From positions 806,001 through 870,000 of the forward strand of contig NZ_JABMCC010000121.1 of NCBI RefSeq assembly GCF_013359905.1: DNA of 64,000 nt, written 5' to 3'. The position numbers and the translations under genes are program-made. Within the stretch, counting starts at the first letter, position 1. Every line of letters starts with the position of its first letter. The notes under the pieces are model-generated. The model was not told the origin of the DNA and did not search any database. It saw only the letters and a list, made by a program, of their open reading frames with translations. Shown here piece by piece: positions 43,036 through 51,381 of the stretch. This DNA comes from Paenibacillus taichungensis (GTDB taxonomy: Bacteria > Bacillota > Bacilli > Paenibacillales > Paenibacillaceae).

Positions 43036-44502
43036 ATGGCACGCACAGTGAAAAGATGGCTTGTTCTCCTGGCGGCAGTATCGCTGCTGCTGGTGAATTC
43101 CGTGCCTGCGGCGGCCTCCCCGGCGCCGTATGAGAGTTATAACTACAACTACTGGAAAGAGGCCGTTCCGTCACCGGATGCCTATCTGCCCAAGCAAACC
43201 ATTTCGGGCAGCGACCTGGGCATTGGCGAATTCAAAGACCCCGGTGATGTAAACGTCTCTCCCTCCGGGCAGATTTATATTTTGGACAGTGGCAACAGCC
43301 GAATTGTTGTCCTTGACGCGCAGTATAAGCTGTTGCGGGTAATCGAAGGATTTATGATGGACGGCAGCAAGGAGAGTTTTAATACGCCAGGTGGATTATT
43401 CGTGGATGAAGAGGATCGAGTATACATCGCAGATACAGGGAACAGCCGCGTAGTTGTCCTGGATGCGGAAGGTCAGCTGGTCCATACCATTACGAAGCCA
43501 GAGTCTGATATCCTCGCGACCAATTTTCAATTCCAACCGTTGAAATTGACTGTGGATCGGGTAGGCAGGGTGTATGTGGTGGCTCAGGGTGTCTATGAAG
43601 GAATTATGCAGTTTGACGAGCACGGTCAGTTCATTGGATACGTTGGTACGAACAAGGTGGAACGCGACTACGGCGAATACATTTGGCGGATGCTCTCAAC
43701 CAAAGCCCAGCGGGCGCAGATGGTTTTGTTTGTACCGACCGAGTTTTCCAATGTGGATATCGACTCCAAAGGGTTCGTATATGCGACCAATATCGACCCA
43801 GGTTCCAGCGAACCGATTAAACGTCTCAATCCATCCGGTGAGGATGTGCTGAAGAGGTTTGGTTATTTTGAAGTCAAAGGAGATATCAGATTCCGCAATA
43901 ACCCGGGTCCGTCCAAGCTGATTGATGTGAAGGTACTGGGTAACGGTATGTACAGTGTGCTGGATGCGACGCAGAACCGGGTGTTTACTTACGATGATGA
44001 AGGTCATCTGCTCTACGTATATGGAGGCAAAGGAAATCAGGTGGGAACGCTCAAAACACCAGTCGCCATGGAACAGTCCGGGGATCATCAATTAGTGTTG
44101 GATCGGGGAAAAAGCAATCTGGTTATCTATGAGCCAACACGGTTTGGAGCCAGCGTGAATGAGGCGGTTGCCCTTCATTATCAGGGCGAGGATACAGAGG
44201 CTGTTCATATCTGGAAAGAAGTGCTGAAGCTGAACGCCAACTATGATATCGCTTATATCGGTATCGGCAAGTCCTTGCTGATGGAGAAGAAAAACGAGGA
44301 AGCTCTGGGTTACTTCGAACTGGGAATGGATCGCAAAAGTTATTCTGTCGCGTTCAAAAGATATCGGCGAGAGATGATGAAGGAACATTTCGGCACCTTT
44401 CTGACGCTTGCCATCGCACTGATTTTCATGCTGATCCTGGTCCGAGTGGCGGTTAAATGGAGACGGAGGAGGCAGATTGACAGTGAAGCAGGATTACATT
44501 AA
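43036..44502 (+). CDS. Membrane-tethered NHL beta-propeller protein with TPR-like helices
   Basis: A 488-residue exported protein. A signal peptide (VLLAAVSLLLVNSVPAAAS) is followed by NHL repeats (GEFKDPGDVNVSPSGQIYIL, GGLFVDEEDRVYIADTGNSR, and later blades to about residue 370) that should fold as a beta-propeller. A TPR-like helical stretch (about 380-445, GEDTEAVHIWKEVLKLNANY) leads to a C-terminal membrane helix (about 455-475) and an RRRR tail. So the propeller is outside, the anchor C-terminal. Such propellers often bind sugar or protein; a catalytic role is not proven. It lies 12 nt after the permease gene. Confidence 0.85.
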   Translation: MARTVKRWLVLLAAVSLLLVNSVPAAASPAPYESYNYNYWKEAVPSPDAYLPKQTISGSDLGIGEFKDPGDVNVSPSGQIYILDSGNSRIVVLDAQYKLLRVIEGFMMDGSKESFNTPGGLFVDEEDRVYIADTGNSRVVVLDAEGQLVHTITKPESDILATNFQFQPLKLTVDRVGRVYVVAQGVYEGIMQFDEHGQFIGYVGTNKVERDYGEYIWRMLSTKAQRAQMVLFVPTEFSNVDIDSKGFVYATNIDPGSSEPIKRLNPSGEDVLKRFGYFEVKGDIRFRNNPGPSKLIDVKVLGNGMYSVLDATQNRVFTYDDEGHLLYVYGGKGNQVGTLKTPVAMEQSGDHQLVLDRGKSNLVIYEPTRFGASVNEAVALHYQGEDTEAVHIWKEVLKLNANYDIAYIGIGKSLLMEKKNEEALGYFELGMDRKSYSVAFKRYRREMMKEHFGTFLTLAIALIFMLILVRVAVKWRRRRQIDSEAGLH

Positions 44503-45103
44503 GTTTCCGCTGCATCTCATTTTTCACCCCATTGATGCATTCTGGGATATCAAGTCGGATCAGCGGGGAAGGTTGACCGTTGCTTTTGGAGCACTGGCGC
44601 TTACCATTATCATGATGATTTTGCAAAAACAATACGCGGGGTTTCTCGTCAATTACGTCGATCCTCGCACAATCAACAGCATAGGGGAGATCGCTACGGT
44701 TGCAGTGCCATTCTTTCTTTGGTGCATAGCCAATTGTGCTGTAACCACCCTGATGGAAGGTGAAGGGAAGTTCAAGGAGATTTTTCTGGCAACAGGATAC
44801 TCGCTTATTCCGATTATTTTGATCTATGTCCCGATGATTATCATCAGCCGCTTTATGGTACAGGAAGAGACGGCTTTTTATTATTTATTTAATAGCATCG
44901 CGTTCTTCTGGTTCGTGCTGCTGCTCTTCATTGGCACGATGACGGTACACCAGTACACCGTGATCAAAACGATTCTGACGATGCTGCTGACGGTAATTGT
45001 CATGGGCATAATCGTGTTCCTCGGAGCATTGGTGTTCAGCATGTTGCAGCAGTTATATGAATTCGGTTACAACATCTACCGCGAGTTGATTTTTCGGACC
45101 TAA
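44477..45103 (+). CDS. YIP1-family membrane protein
   Basis: A 208-residue protein with five or six hydrophobic segments (about residues 35-52, 70-92, 110-130, 142-162, 170-195). FHPIDAFWDIKSDQRGR before the first helix and the polytopic layout match YIP1-family proteins of bacteria, whose role is unknown. TTG 44477 and GTG 44483 are both possible with GGAGGAGG upstream. It overlaps the propeller gene by 26 nt, which implies that the two products are made together and probably interact. Confidence 0.78.
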   Translation: MTVKQDYIKFPLHLIFHPIDAFWDIKSDQRGRLTVAFGALALTIIMMILQKQYAGFLVNYVDPRTINSIGEIATVAVPFFLWCIANCAVTTLMEGEGKFKEIFLATGYSLIPIILIYVPMIIISRFMVQEETAFYYLFNSIAFFWFVLLLFIGTMTVHQYTVIKTILTMLLTVIVMGIIVFLGALVFSMLQQLYEFGYNIYRELIFRT

Positions 45104-45117
45104 AGGAGGCGGCATCC

Positions 45118-47703
45118 GTGAACAAAAGGCAACGAATATATACGGTGCTGGCCAGTGGTGCTGCTGTGATTCTGATCGCGGCTGGACTGCTGTATATCAA
45201 TAACAGGGGAGTACCTGCTGTGGAAGCAACGGCTTATCTTGAAGCAACAACAGAGGCTATGCCAACCGAGACGGAATCATTGCAATTCCTTACCGATTCT
45301 TCAGAGGGTGTGCCGGGTATGCAACTGGTCGTCGAAGACCAGGGACTGGCGCTGTATTACAACGAGGAAACGACGGAAATTGCCGTTCGTGATGGAGCGA
45401 GTGGTCAGATCTGGTACAGCAATCCGAACGAACGTAATCAGGATGGCCTGGCTTCTGCTTATGAAAAGGAGGTGCTGTCCTCCCAGCTGAACGTGTCATT
45501 TCGGGATGCAATTGGTACGCTGGAGAATTTTCCGAACTTTAGCTCCAGTATCAGCAACAAACAGTTCGCAGCTACCAATGTGGATCAGGGTATTCGCGTT
45601 ACATACACGCTTGGGGATACCTCGCTCGGCATTGAAGCTCTACCCAAACTGATCAGCAAACAGCGTCTGGAGGAAAAGGTTCTTTCGAAACTGGATGCGA
45701 CAGTTGCAAGATACACATCGGCTCGTTATTATCCAACCAAAAACAACCCGGATGTGCTGGAACGCTTGGATGGACAGATATCTAAGCAGCTTGTGCTGAA
45801 CAAGATGCTGGATGCCTTTGAGGCGGCGGGGTACACTGCTGACGATCTTGCTTTTGACAATGAGGAGAATGGAGTCGAAGGCGGGGGCTCATCGGATAAA
45901 CCAAGCTTCGTCATTCCGGTGGAATATCGGCTGGATCAAGGTTCGCTGGTTGTAACCGTGCCACTAAGTCAGGTGAAAGAGAGCGGTCAGTACCGCATTC
46001 GTAATATCGATCTGCTCGCTTATTTTGGTGCCGCGGATACGAAAGGTGAAGGTTATATGTTTGTACCTGACGGTTCAGGCAGTCTGATTCATCTGAATAA
46101 CGGAAAGGTCAAAGAGGAGCAGTACGTACAGCGTGTGTACGGTGCAGATCCGAGTGACAATTCACTCAGTCGCCCGCAGGTTAGTGAATCTGTGCATATG
46201 CCTGTCTTTGGTTTGAAGAACGGTGAACATGCCTGGTTTGCCGTGATTGAAAAAGGGGATGGCATGGCCAGTATCTCTGCGGATATTGGAGGTAGGCAAA
46301 ATAGCTACAACCACGTCTACGGCACGTTCTCCCTGCGGGGTGAGGATGAGCTGGAGATGTATACCTCGCAAAAGATGCAGGAGATTCAGCTATTAAGCGA
46401 GGAACCATTCCGCGGGGATATTCAGGTGAGATACCATTTTCTTAATGGTAAGGATGCCAGCTATTCCGGTATGGCCCGTTTGTATCAGCAGCAATTGGTG
46501 AAGCAGAACGTACTGAAACCGCTGGAGGACGTATCAGCCTTGCCTTTTTACGTGGATGTGTTAGGTGCAGTGGACAAAAAAGCTTCATTCCTGGGTGTAC
46601 CTTATCGGACCACATTGGCTATGACGACGTATGAACAAGCGGCTGAAATGGCTGCGAAGCTGCAGCAGGAAGGTGTGAACCGCGTGCAGATGCGGTATCA
46701 GGGATGGTTTGGCGGGGGGGTCAGCCACCATACACCTACCCAGGTCAAGCTGGACAGTGAAGTGGGCAGTCGTTCCGAGTTGCAGGATCTGTCTGAACAA
46801 CTGAAGCAGTCCGGTGGAGCGTTATTCCCTGATGTGGCGTTCCAGCGTATCTATCACGACGATTGGAACTTTGCTCCTTCCTCCGATGCAGCGCGATTTG
46901 TCACCAAGGAGACGGCTGAATTGTATCCATACAGTCCTGCCCTCAACCGGATGGATCAGAGCAAAGATAGTTATTATCTGTTGTCGGCCGCCAAGCTGCC
47001 GTATGTGGTGAGCGAGTTTGCAGGGAAAATCAACAGACTGGAATTCAGCGCATTATCGCTACGTGATCTCGGGCAGGTATTGAGCTCGGATTATCGGGAT
47101 AGTCGTGTCATCCACCGTGAAACCGCGAAGAACATCGTGAAGGAGCAACTGGGCAAGCTGCAGCAGGAATATCCGAACATAATGTTATCATCCGCTAATG
47201 CTTATGCGTGGGGATATACGCAGCATATTGTTAATGCTCCCTCAGGCTCCAGCCGGTTCAACATTACCGATGAGGAAGTTCCTTTTTATGAAATGGTCAT
47301 TCATGGATATATGGACTACGCTGCTTCCGCAATGAATACGTCAGGGGATCAAGATCTGCGCAAACAGCTGCTCCGCAGTCTGGAGCTGGGCTCAGCTCCG
47401 CAATTTCAATGGACGTATGAACCATCATCCAAGCTGAAGCTGACCAATTATGATTCGGCTTATGCCACTGACTTTGCATATTGGGTAGATGACGCAGCTG
47501 CATTATACAAGGAAGCGAATGAAGTATTAGGTCATTTGCGGAACCATCCAATAACCGAGCATGAACGAGTTCAGGATGGCGTAGTGCGTGTCACTTATAG
47601 TGGCGGTGCAACGATTTTGGTGAATTACACGGCTGATCCGGTAACGATTAATGGAATTACCGTTGGCGGGGCGGACTATGCAGTGGAAGGAGTGAACCAA
47701 TGA
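45118..47703 (+). CDS. DUF5696-like large membrane-anchored protein, glycoside-hydrolase-like
   Basis: An 861-residue protein with an N-terminal membrane anchor (about residues 8-28). Next a beta-sandwich (GLALYYNEETTEIAVRDGAS) of the type before catalytic barrels; a middle (about 475-760) reads like a TIM barrel (YQGWFGGGVSHH; LFPDVAFQRIYHDDW; IMLSSANAYAWGY); the end (VVRVTYSGGATILVNYTAD) is a C-terminal beta domain. I match it to DUF5696, common beside sugar ABC genes. A hydrolase role is inferred from layout; no acid pair is proven. AAAGGAGG supports GTG 45118. The following gene overlaps by 4 nt. Confidence 0.78.
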   Translation: MNKRQRIYTVLASGAAVILIAAGLLYINNRGVPAVEATAYLEATTEAMPTETESLQFLTDSSEGVPGMQLVVEDQGLALYYNEETTEIAVRDGASGQIWYSNPNERNQDGLASAYEKEVLSSQLNVSFRDAIGTLENFPNFSSSISNKQFAATNVDQGIRVTYTLGDTSLGIEALPKLISKQRLEEKVLSKLDATVARYTSARYYPTKNNPDVLERLDGQISKQLVLNKMLDAFEAAGYTADDLAFDNEENGVEGGGSSDKPSFVIPVEYRLDQGSLVVTVPLSQVKESGQYRIRNIDLLAYFGAADTKGEGYMFVPDGSGSLIHLNNGKVKEEQYVQRVYGADPSDNSLSRPQVSESVHMPVFGLKNGEHAWFAVIEKGDGMASISADIGGRQNSYNHVYGTFSLRGEDELEMYTSQKMQEIQLLSEEPFRGDIQVRYHFLNGKDASYSGMARLYQQQLVKQNVLKPLEDVSALPFYVDVLGAVDKKASFLGVPYRTTLAMTTYEQAAEMAAKLQQEGVNRVQMRYQGWFGGGVSHHTPTQVKLDSEVGSRSELQDLSEQLKQSGGALFPDVAFQRIYHDDWNFAPSSDAARFVTKETAELYPYSPALNRMDQSKDSYYLLSAAKLPYVVSEFAGKINRLEFSALSLRDLGQVLSSDYRDSRVIHRETAKNIVKEQLGKLQQEYPNIMLSSANAYAWGYTQHIVNAPSGSSRFNITDEEVPFYEMVIHGYMDYAASAMNTSGDQDLRKQLLRSLELGSAPQFQWTYEPSSKLKLTNYDSAYATDFAYWVDDAAALYKEANEVLGHLRNHPITEHERVQDGVVRVTYSGGATILVNYTADPVTINGITVGGADYAVEGVNQ

Positions 47704-48599
47704 GAAGCCTTCGTTTATCTTTGAAATCACGGAGAGCGCTGCTTGGACTTGCGTTTATTTTGCCATGGCTGATTGGTTTCATCTTCCTGTTCGCTACGCC
47801 GCTGCTGCAATCGATCCGGTTCAGTTTGAGCAATCTGTCGGTTGCCCCGGGAGGATATGTACTGGATTTTGTCGGGCTGAAAAATTTCAAGGATGCCATC
47901 CTGGTCGATGCAACATTCAACCGGATCTTGGTGGATTCGGTCGGAGCGATGCTGCTGAATGTGCCGATGATTCTATTCTTCAGTTTATTTACGGCGACAT
48001 TGCTTAACCAGAAATTCAAAGGGAGAACGATGGCACGTGCGATTTTCTTCCTGCCAGTCATACTGGCCTCCAGTGCGGTGGCGGCGGCCGAGTCCGCAGG
48101 TTTGATCAATCTGATGGGGGACGCCAGTGCGATTGAATCGTCTACCGAAGGGGGAGCTTCGTTCAACGTCGTTTCAATCGTGCGAATGCTGAATGATGTG
48201 GGGCTGCCAATGGCATATGTCGATTACATCGTGGAAGCCATTATGCGCATCTACGATATTGTCAGCAGCTCTGGCGTACAGATTCTGATCTTCCTCGCTG
48301 CGCTGCAATCGGTACCTGGTTCCATGTACGAAGTGGCCAAAATTGAAGGGGCAACGGCCTATGAATCCTTCTGGAAAATTACGTTTCCGATGGTGAGTCC
48401 ATTGATCCTGACAAATGTCATCTATACGATTATTGATTCCTTTGCAGGCAGCCCGGTGACGGAGGCCATTTACCAGACGGCGTTTAAAACCCAGAACTTC
48501 GGTCTGAGCTCAGCCATGTCCTGGCTGTATACGCTGGTCATCGGCCTGGTATTAGTTGTTGTCGGATGGGTACTGTCACGACGGGTTCATTACAACTGA
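47700..48599 (+). CDS. ABC sugar permease (MalF/LplB type)
   Basis: A 299-residue permease with six helices and EAA loop EVAKIEGATAYESFWKITFP (about 211-230). It overlaps the DUF5696-like gene (ATGA) and is paired with the next gene. It is longer around residues 120-165 than the first-pair permease, with a loop NLMGDASAIESSTEGGASFN, so the two pairs are not simple duplicates. Confidence 0.9.
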   Translation: MRSLRLSLKSRRALLGLAFILPWLIGFIFLFATPLLQSIRFSLSNLSVAPGGYVLDFVGLKNFKDAILVDATFNRILVDSVGAMLLNVPMILFFSLFTATLLNQKFKGRTMARAIFFLPVILASSAVAAAESAGLINLMGDASAIESSTEGGASFNVVSIVRMLNDVGLPMAYVDYIVEAIMRIYDIVSSSGVQILIFLAALQSVPGSMYEVAKIEGATAYESFWKITFPMVSPLILTNVIYTIIDSFAGSPVTEAIYQTAFKTQNFGLSSAMSWLYTLVIGLVLVVVGWVLSRRVHYN

Positions 48600-48631
48600 A
48601 AGCTAACGAACGTAGAAGGAGGCATGAGACT

Positions 48632-49642
48632 ATGGCTGTGTCGGGAACGGATCGTATGGTGGTGGTTCCGAAAGAGAACTACCGCATGCAGAGGGTACGA
48701 AACAAGACATCGGACCTCCTGTATTCCATCTTCAGATATGCATTGATTATTGGTATTTCATTTATTATTTTGTATCCATTGTTTCTTAAAATCTCGGTTG
48801 CGTTCAAGGATAAACAGGATATCTATAATCCGACCATCTATATGATTCCCCAGCATTTTACGCTGGATAATATCAAGCTTGCGGCGCAGGTGATGGATTA
48901 TTTGCCTTTGCTGGCGAATACGCTCTTGTTCGTCACGATTACAACGCTGCTCACAGCGATATCCTGTGCGTTAGCCGGGTACGGCTTCGCCCGCTTTTCT
49001 TTTCCCGGCAGCAATGTGCTGTTTGTATTGGTCATCCTCACTATTTTGGTGCCAACAAGCACCCTGATGGTGCCGATGTATCTGCATTTCCGCAACTTTG
49101 ACATCCTTGGAATGGTTCATCTGTTCACGGGACGAGAGGGGATCAACCTGCTGAATACATACTGGCCGTCCATGATTACTGCGGCTACGGCTGGTGGGCT
49201 GAAGGCGGGGCTGTTCATTTATATTTTCCGCCAGTTCTTCAAGGGCATGCCCAAGGAAATTGGAGAAGCTGCACTGATTGATGGAGCGGGCGGATTTCGG
49301 ACATTTGCCCGAATTATGCTGCCGAACGCCATTTCGCCGCTGATCACAGTCATTCTGTTCTCGTTTGTCTGGCAGTACAACGATACGTTCTATTCCGCGC
49401 TATTCATGAGTGAAAGCCCGCTTATCTCGCTGAAGGTGGCTTCATTGCCTGCCCAGGCGAACCAGTTAATTCCCCAATTGATGGGTTTTGGTTCGAACTC
49501 GGGCATGAAGGCAGACCCTAATTATGTTGCCATGATCGTGGATACAGGCATTCTGCTGGCGATTGCACCGCTCATTATTTTGTATTTGTTTGTACAACGC
49601 TATTTCGTCGAGAGTATTGAACGTTCAGGTGTAGTTGGTTAA
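48632..49642 (+). CDS. ABC sugar permease (MalG type)
   Basis: A 336-residue permease. EAA loop is EAALIDGAGGFRTFARIMLP (about 223-242); six helices, with an N-terminal cytoplasmic tail of about 35 residues. ATG 48632 is chosen because AAGGAGG (48616-48622) lies 9 nt away; an earlier in-frame codon overlaps the preceding gene. It completes the second permease pair. No ABC ATPase gene lies in the operon, as is usual where a shared MsmX-like ATPase is encoded elsewhere. Confidence 0.9.
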   Translation: MAVSGTDRMVVVPKENYRMQRVRNKTSDLLYSIFRYALIIGISFIILYPLFLKISVAFKDKQDIYNPTIYMIPQHFTLDNIKLAAQVMDYLPLLANTLLFVTITTLLTAISCALAGYGFARFSFPGSNVLFVLVILTILVPTSTLMVPMYLHFRNFDILGMVHLFTGREGINLLNTYWPSMITAATAGGLKAGLFIYIFRQFFKGMPKEIGEAALIDGAGGFRTFARIMLPNAISPLITVILFSFVWQYNDTFYSALFMSESPLISLKVASLPAQANQLIPQLMGFGSNSGMKADPNYVAMIVDTGILLAIAPLIILYLFVQRYFVESIERSGVVG

Positions 49643-49733
49643 CCGGGTTTGGAGTAGTCGTATAGGATGCGTAATTCGGGTGTTTTTGATATTTGGGTCG
49701 CTATGTGCCCTGCATGGGAATGGGGGATTATCA

Positions 49734-50696
49734 ATGACGGAGCAAAAGATAAGCAGTAATTTAGTGAATAAAGATGCGACTTCCGAGGCTAGAGAACTGA
49801 TGAAGTATTTGGCGGACCGTTATGGAAAAGGGGTACTGTCAGGTCAACAGGATTACGGCAATCTGAACTGGATTAATGAGAATACAGGCCGCAAGCCGGC
49901 GGTAATTGGATTCGATCTCATGGATTATTCTCCATCAAGGACAGAACGCGGCGCGATCTCTCAGGAGATTCGGGATGCGATTGCATGGCATCAGCAAGGC
50001 GGAATTGTGACATTATGTTGGCACTGGAATGCACCTGCTAATCTGATCAATGAACCCGGTAAAGAATGGTGGCGCGGCTTCTATACGGATGCCACCACCT
50101 ACGATCTCGCGTCAGCGCTGGCTCACCCTGAATCGGAAGAGTATACCTTATTGATCCGGGATATCGATGCAATTGCAGTACATCTGCAAGAACTCAAGGA
50201 GGCTGGGGTGCCAGTGTTATTCCGGCCGCTTCATGAAGCGGAAGGAGGCTGGTTCTGGTGGGGAGCCAAAGGACCTGAACCTGCCAAACAGTTATATCGC
50301 CTAATGTATGATCAATTGGTCAACAAGTATGAGCTGGGTAATCTGATCTGGGTGTGGAACTCGGAAAAGCCGGATTGGTATCCGGGTGACGATGTGGTGG
50401 ACATTGTGAGTGTGGATGTGTATCCAGAAGCAGGCGATCACAGCCCATTAGCTAAGCGTTATGAAAATCTGCGTGAACTGGTGAATGACAGCAAAATCAT
50501 TGCCTTAGCCGAGAACGGCTCCATTCCAGATCCAAAGCAGATGAAAGAGCAAGGTGTACATTGGAGCTGGTTTTGTACCTGGACGGGAGAATTCCTACAG
50601 GGTGGTAATCATAATACCGTGGCGTATTTGAAGGAAGTATATAATAGTGAAGAAGTCATTACGCTGGATCAATTACCGAAGTGGAGTTGGAGATAG
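49734..50696 (+). CDS. GH26-family glycoside hydrolase (beta-mannanase type)
   Basis: A 320-residue GH26 catalytic domain. The acid/base is E168 in FRPLHEAEGGWFWWG and the nucleophile E260 in IIALAENGS; GVLSGQQDYGNL and PAVIGFDLMDYSP are also typical. GH26 cleaves beta-1,4-mannan or, less often, mixed-linkage glucan. ATG 49734 has GGGGGA at 6 nt; it lacks a signal peptide, so the enzyme would be cytoplasmic. A TTG start at 49635 would add a hydrophobic leader (VIRVFLIFGSLCALHG). It ends the operon; its substrate is the best guess at what the locus imports. Confidence 0.88.
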   Translation: MTEQKISSNLVNKDATSEARELMKYLADRYGKGVLSGQQDYGNLNWINENTGRKPAVIGFDLMDYSPSRTERGAISQEIRDAIAWHQQGGIVTLCWHWNAPANLINEPGKEWWRGFYTDATTYDLASALAHPESEEYTLLIRDIDAIAVHLQELKEAGVPVLFRPLHEAEGGWFWWGAKGPEPAKQLYRLMYDQLVNKYELGNLIWVWNSEKPDWYPGDDVVDIVSVDVYPEAGDHSPLAKRYENLRELVNDSKIIALAENGSIPDPKQMKEQGVHWSWFCTWTGEFLQGGNHNTVAYLKEVYNSEEVITLDQLPKWSWR

Positions 50697-50724
50697 GGAT
50701 ATCATTTGAACTTCTACCGACGTG

Positions 50725-50776
50725 AAAAAAAAGGGGACTGTTCCACAAGTCATGAACATGACGGTGGACGCCCCTT
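50725..50776 (-). terminator. Terminator of the SunI-like gene
   Basis: Read on the minus strand, AAGGGGCGTCCAC pairs with GTGG-AACAGTCCCCTT and is followed by eight T residues. The A run on the plus strand confirms that it serves the minus-strand gene. Confidence 0.75.
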
Positions 50777-50832
50777 GTTCGCGTTAATTTGGCCTGCCTT
50801 GAGAATCGGACCTTTAAGGTGCGCTAGATTCG

Positions 50833-51132
50833 TTAGCACGTTGCAAGTTTGACGCATTCCGCTTCACCTGAATTATTGGATAGCATGGCACTGATTTTTG
50901 GAAATAAAGTCTCACTGGAAGTGAACAGGATATAGTGTTGATTGGTTGTACGGATTAGAATTGTTTCGGAAGAGCCATACGCTGCGCCGATTCGAACGGC
51001 TGAAGGCTCACTTCCACCATATGTATCATCAAGGGTAACTGTTTTAATATCTGAGATGGGAATTTCTATTTTGGAAAGCTGCCAACGGATGATGAGTTGA
51101 TTCTCTACTTGCTGTACTTTTATGCCTAACAT
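50833..51132 (-). CDS. SunI-like (sublancin-immunity-type) PH-fold protein
   Basis: A 99-residue protein starting MLGIKVQQVENQLIIRWQLS, with DDTYGGSEPSAVRIGAAYGS and HYILFTSS. These match SunI of B. subtilis, the sublancin immunity protein, and its chromosomal relatives. It has no lantibiotic or bacteriocin gene beside it, so its job may be general. SunI proper is membrane-associated; no hydrophobic helix is seen here. ATG 51132 has GGGAGGAGG 8 nt upstream; a GTG at 51138 is only 2 nt from that site. Confidence 0.8.
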   Translation of the reverse strand: MLGIKVQQVENQLIIRWQLSKIEIPISDIKTVTLDDTYGGSEPSAVRIGAAYGSSETILIRTTNQHYILFTSSETLFPKISAMLSNNSGEAECVKLATC

Positions 51133-51198
51133 ACACACAACCTCCTCCCTTTAAGCTTGTTGAAGATAAATGCCCTTTTATTAGTTTATCACTTATTG

Positions 51199-51260
51199 GA
51201 CGGAGAGTGCTGGATCATCCTGGAGAAGCGAAGCAGCGATCGGAAGATGGTACTGTAATT
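51199..51260 (+). repeat. Fragment E of the structured repeat
   Basis: GGAGAAGCGAAGC joined directly to AGCGATCGGAAG brings together the two sides of the family core, without the central hairpin. CGGAGAG lies 5' and a weak GTACTG 3'. It reads like a short or deleted copy. It lies about 120 nt before the gene at 51382. Confidence 0.5.
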
Positions 51261-51267
51261 GAAATGG

Positions 51268-51334
51268 CATAGTGTACCAGAGGAAATGGTTTGCTACAGT
51301 TATTTCCATACATGTTGGCGTGATGTACACTATG
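51268..51334. repeat. Inverted repeat with 10-bp arms
   Basis: CATAGTGTAC (51268-51277) and GTACACTATG (51325-51334) are perfect inverse copies, with GGAAAT/ATTTCC nested inside. The arms are 47 nt apart, in the upstream region of the gene at 51382. A regulator with two half sites or a leader stem are both possible. Confidence 0.55.
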
Positions 51335-51381
51335 ACTAACGAAAACGGGGGACGAAGAGATGTACATGGAGGTGGTGCCGT

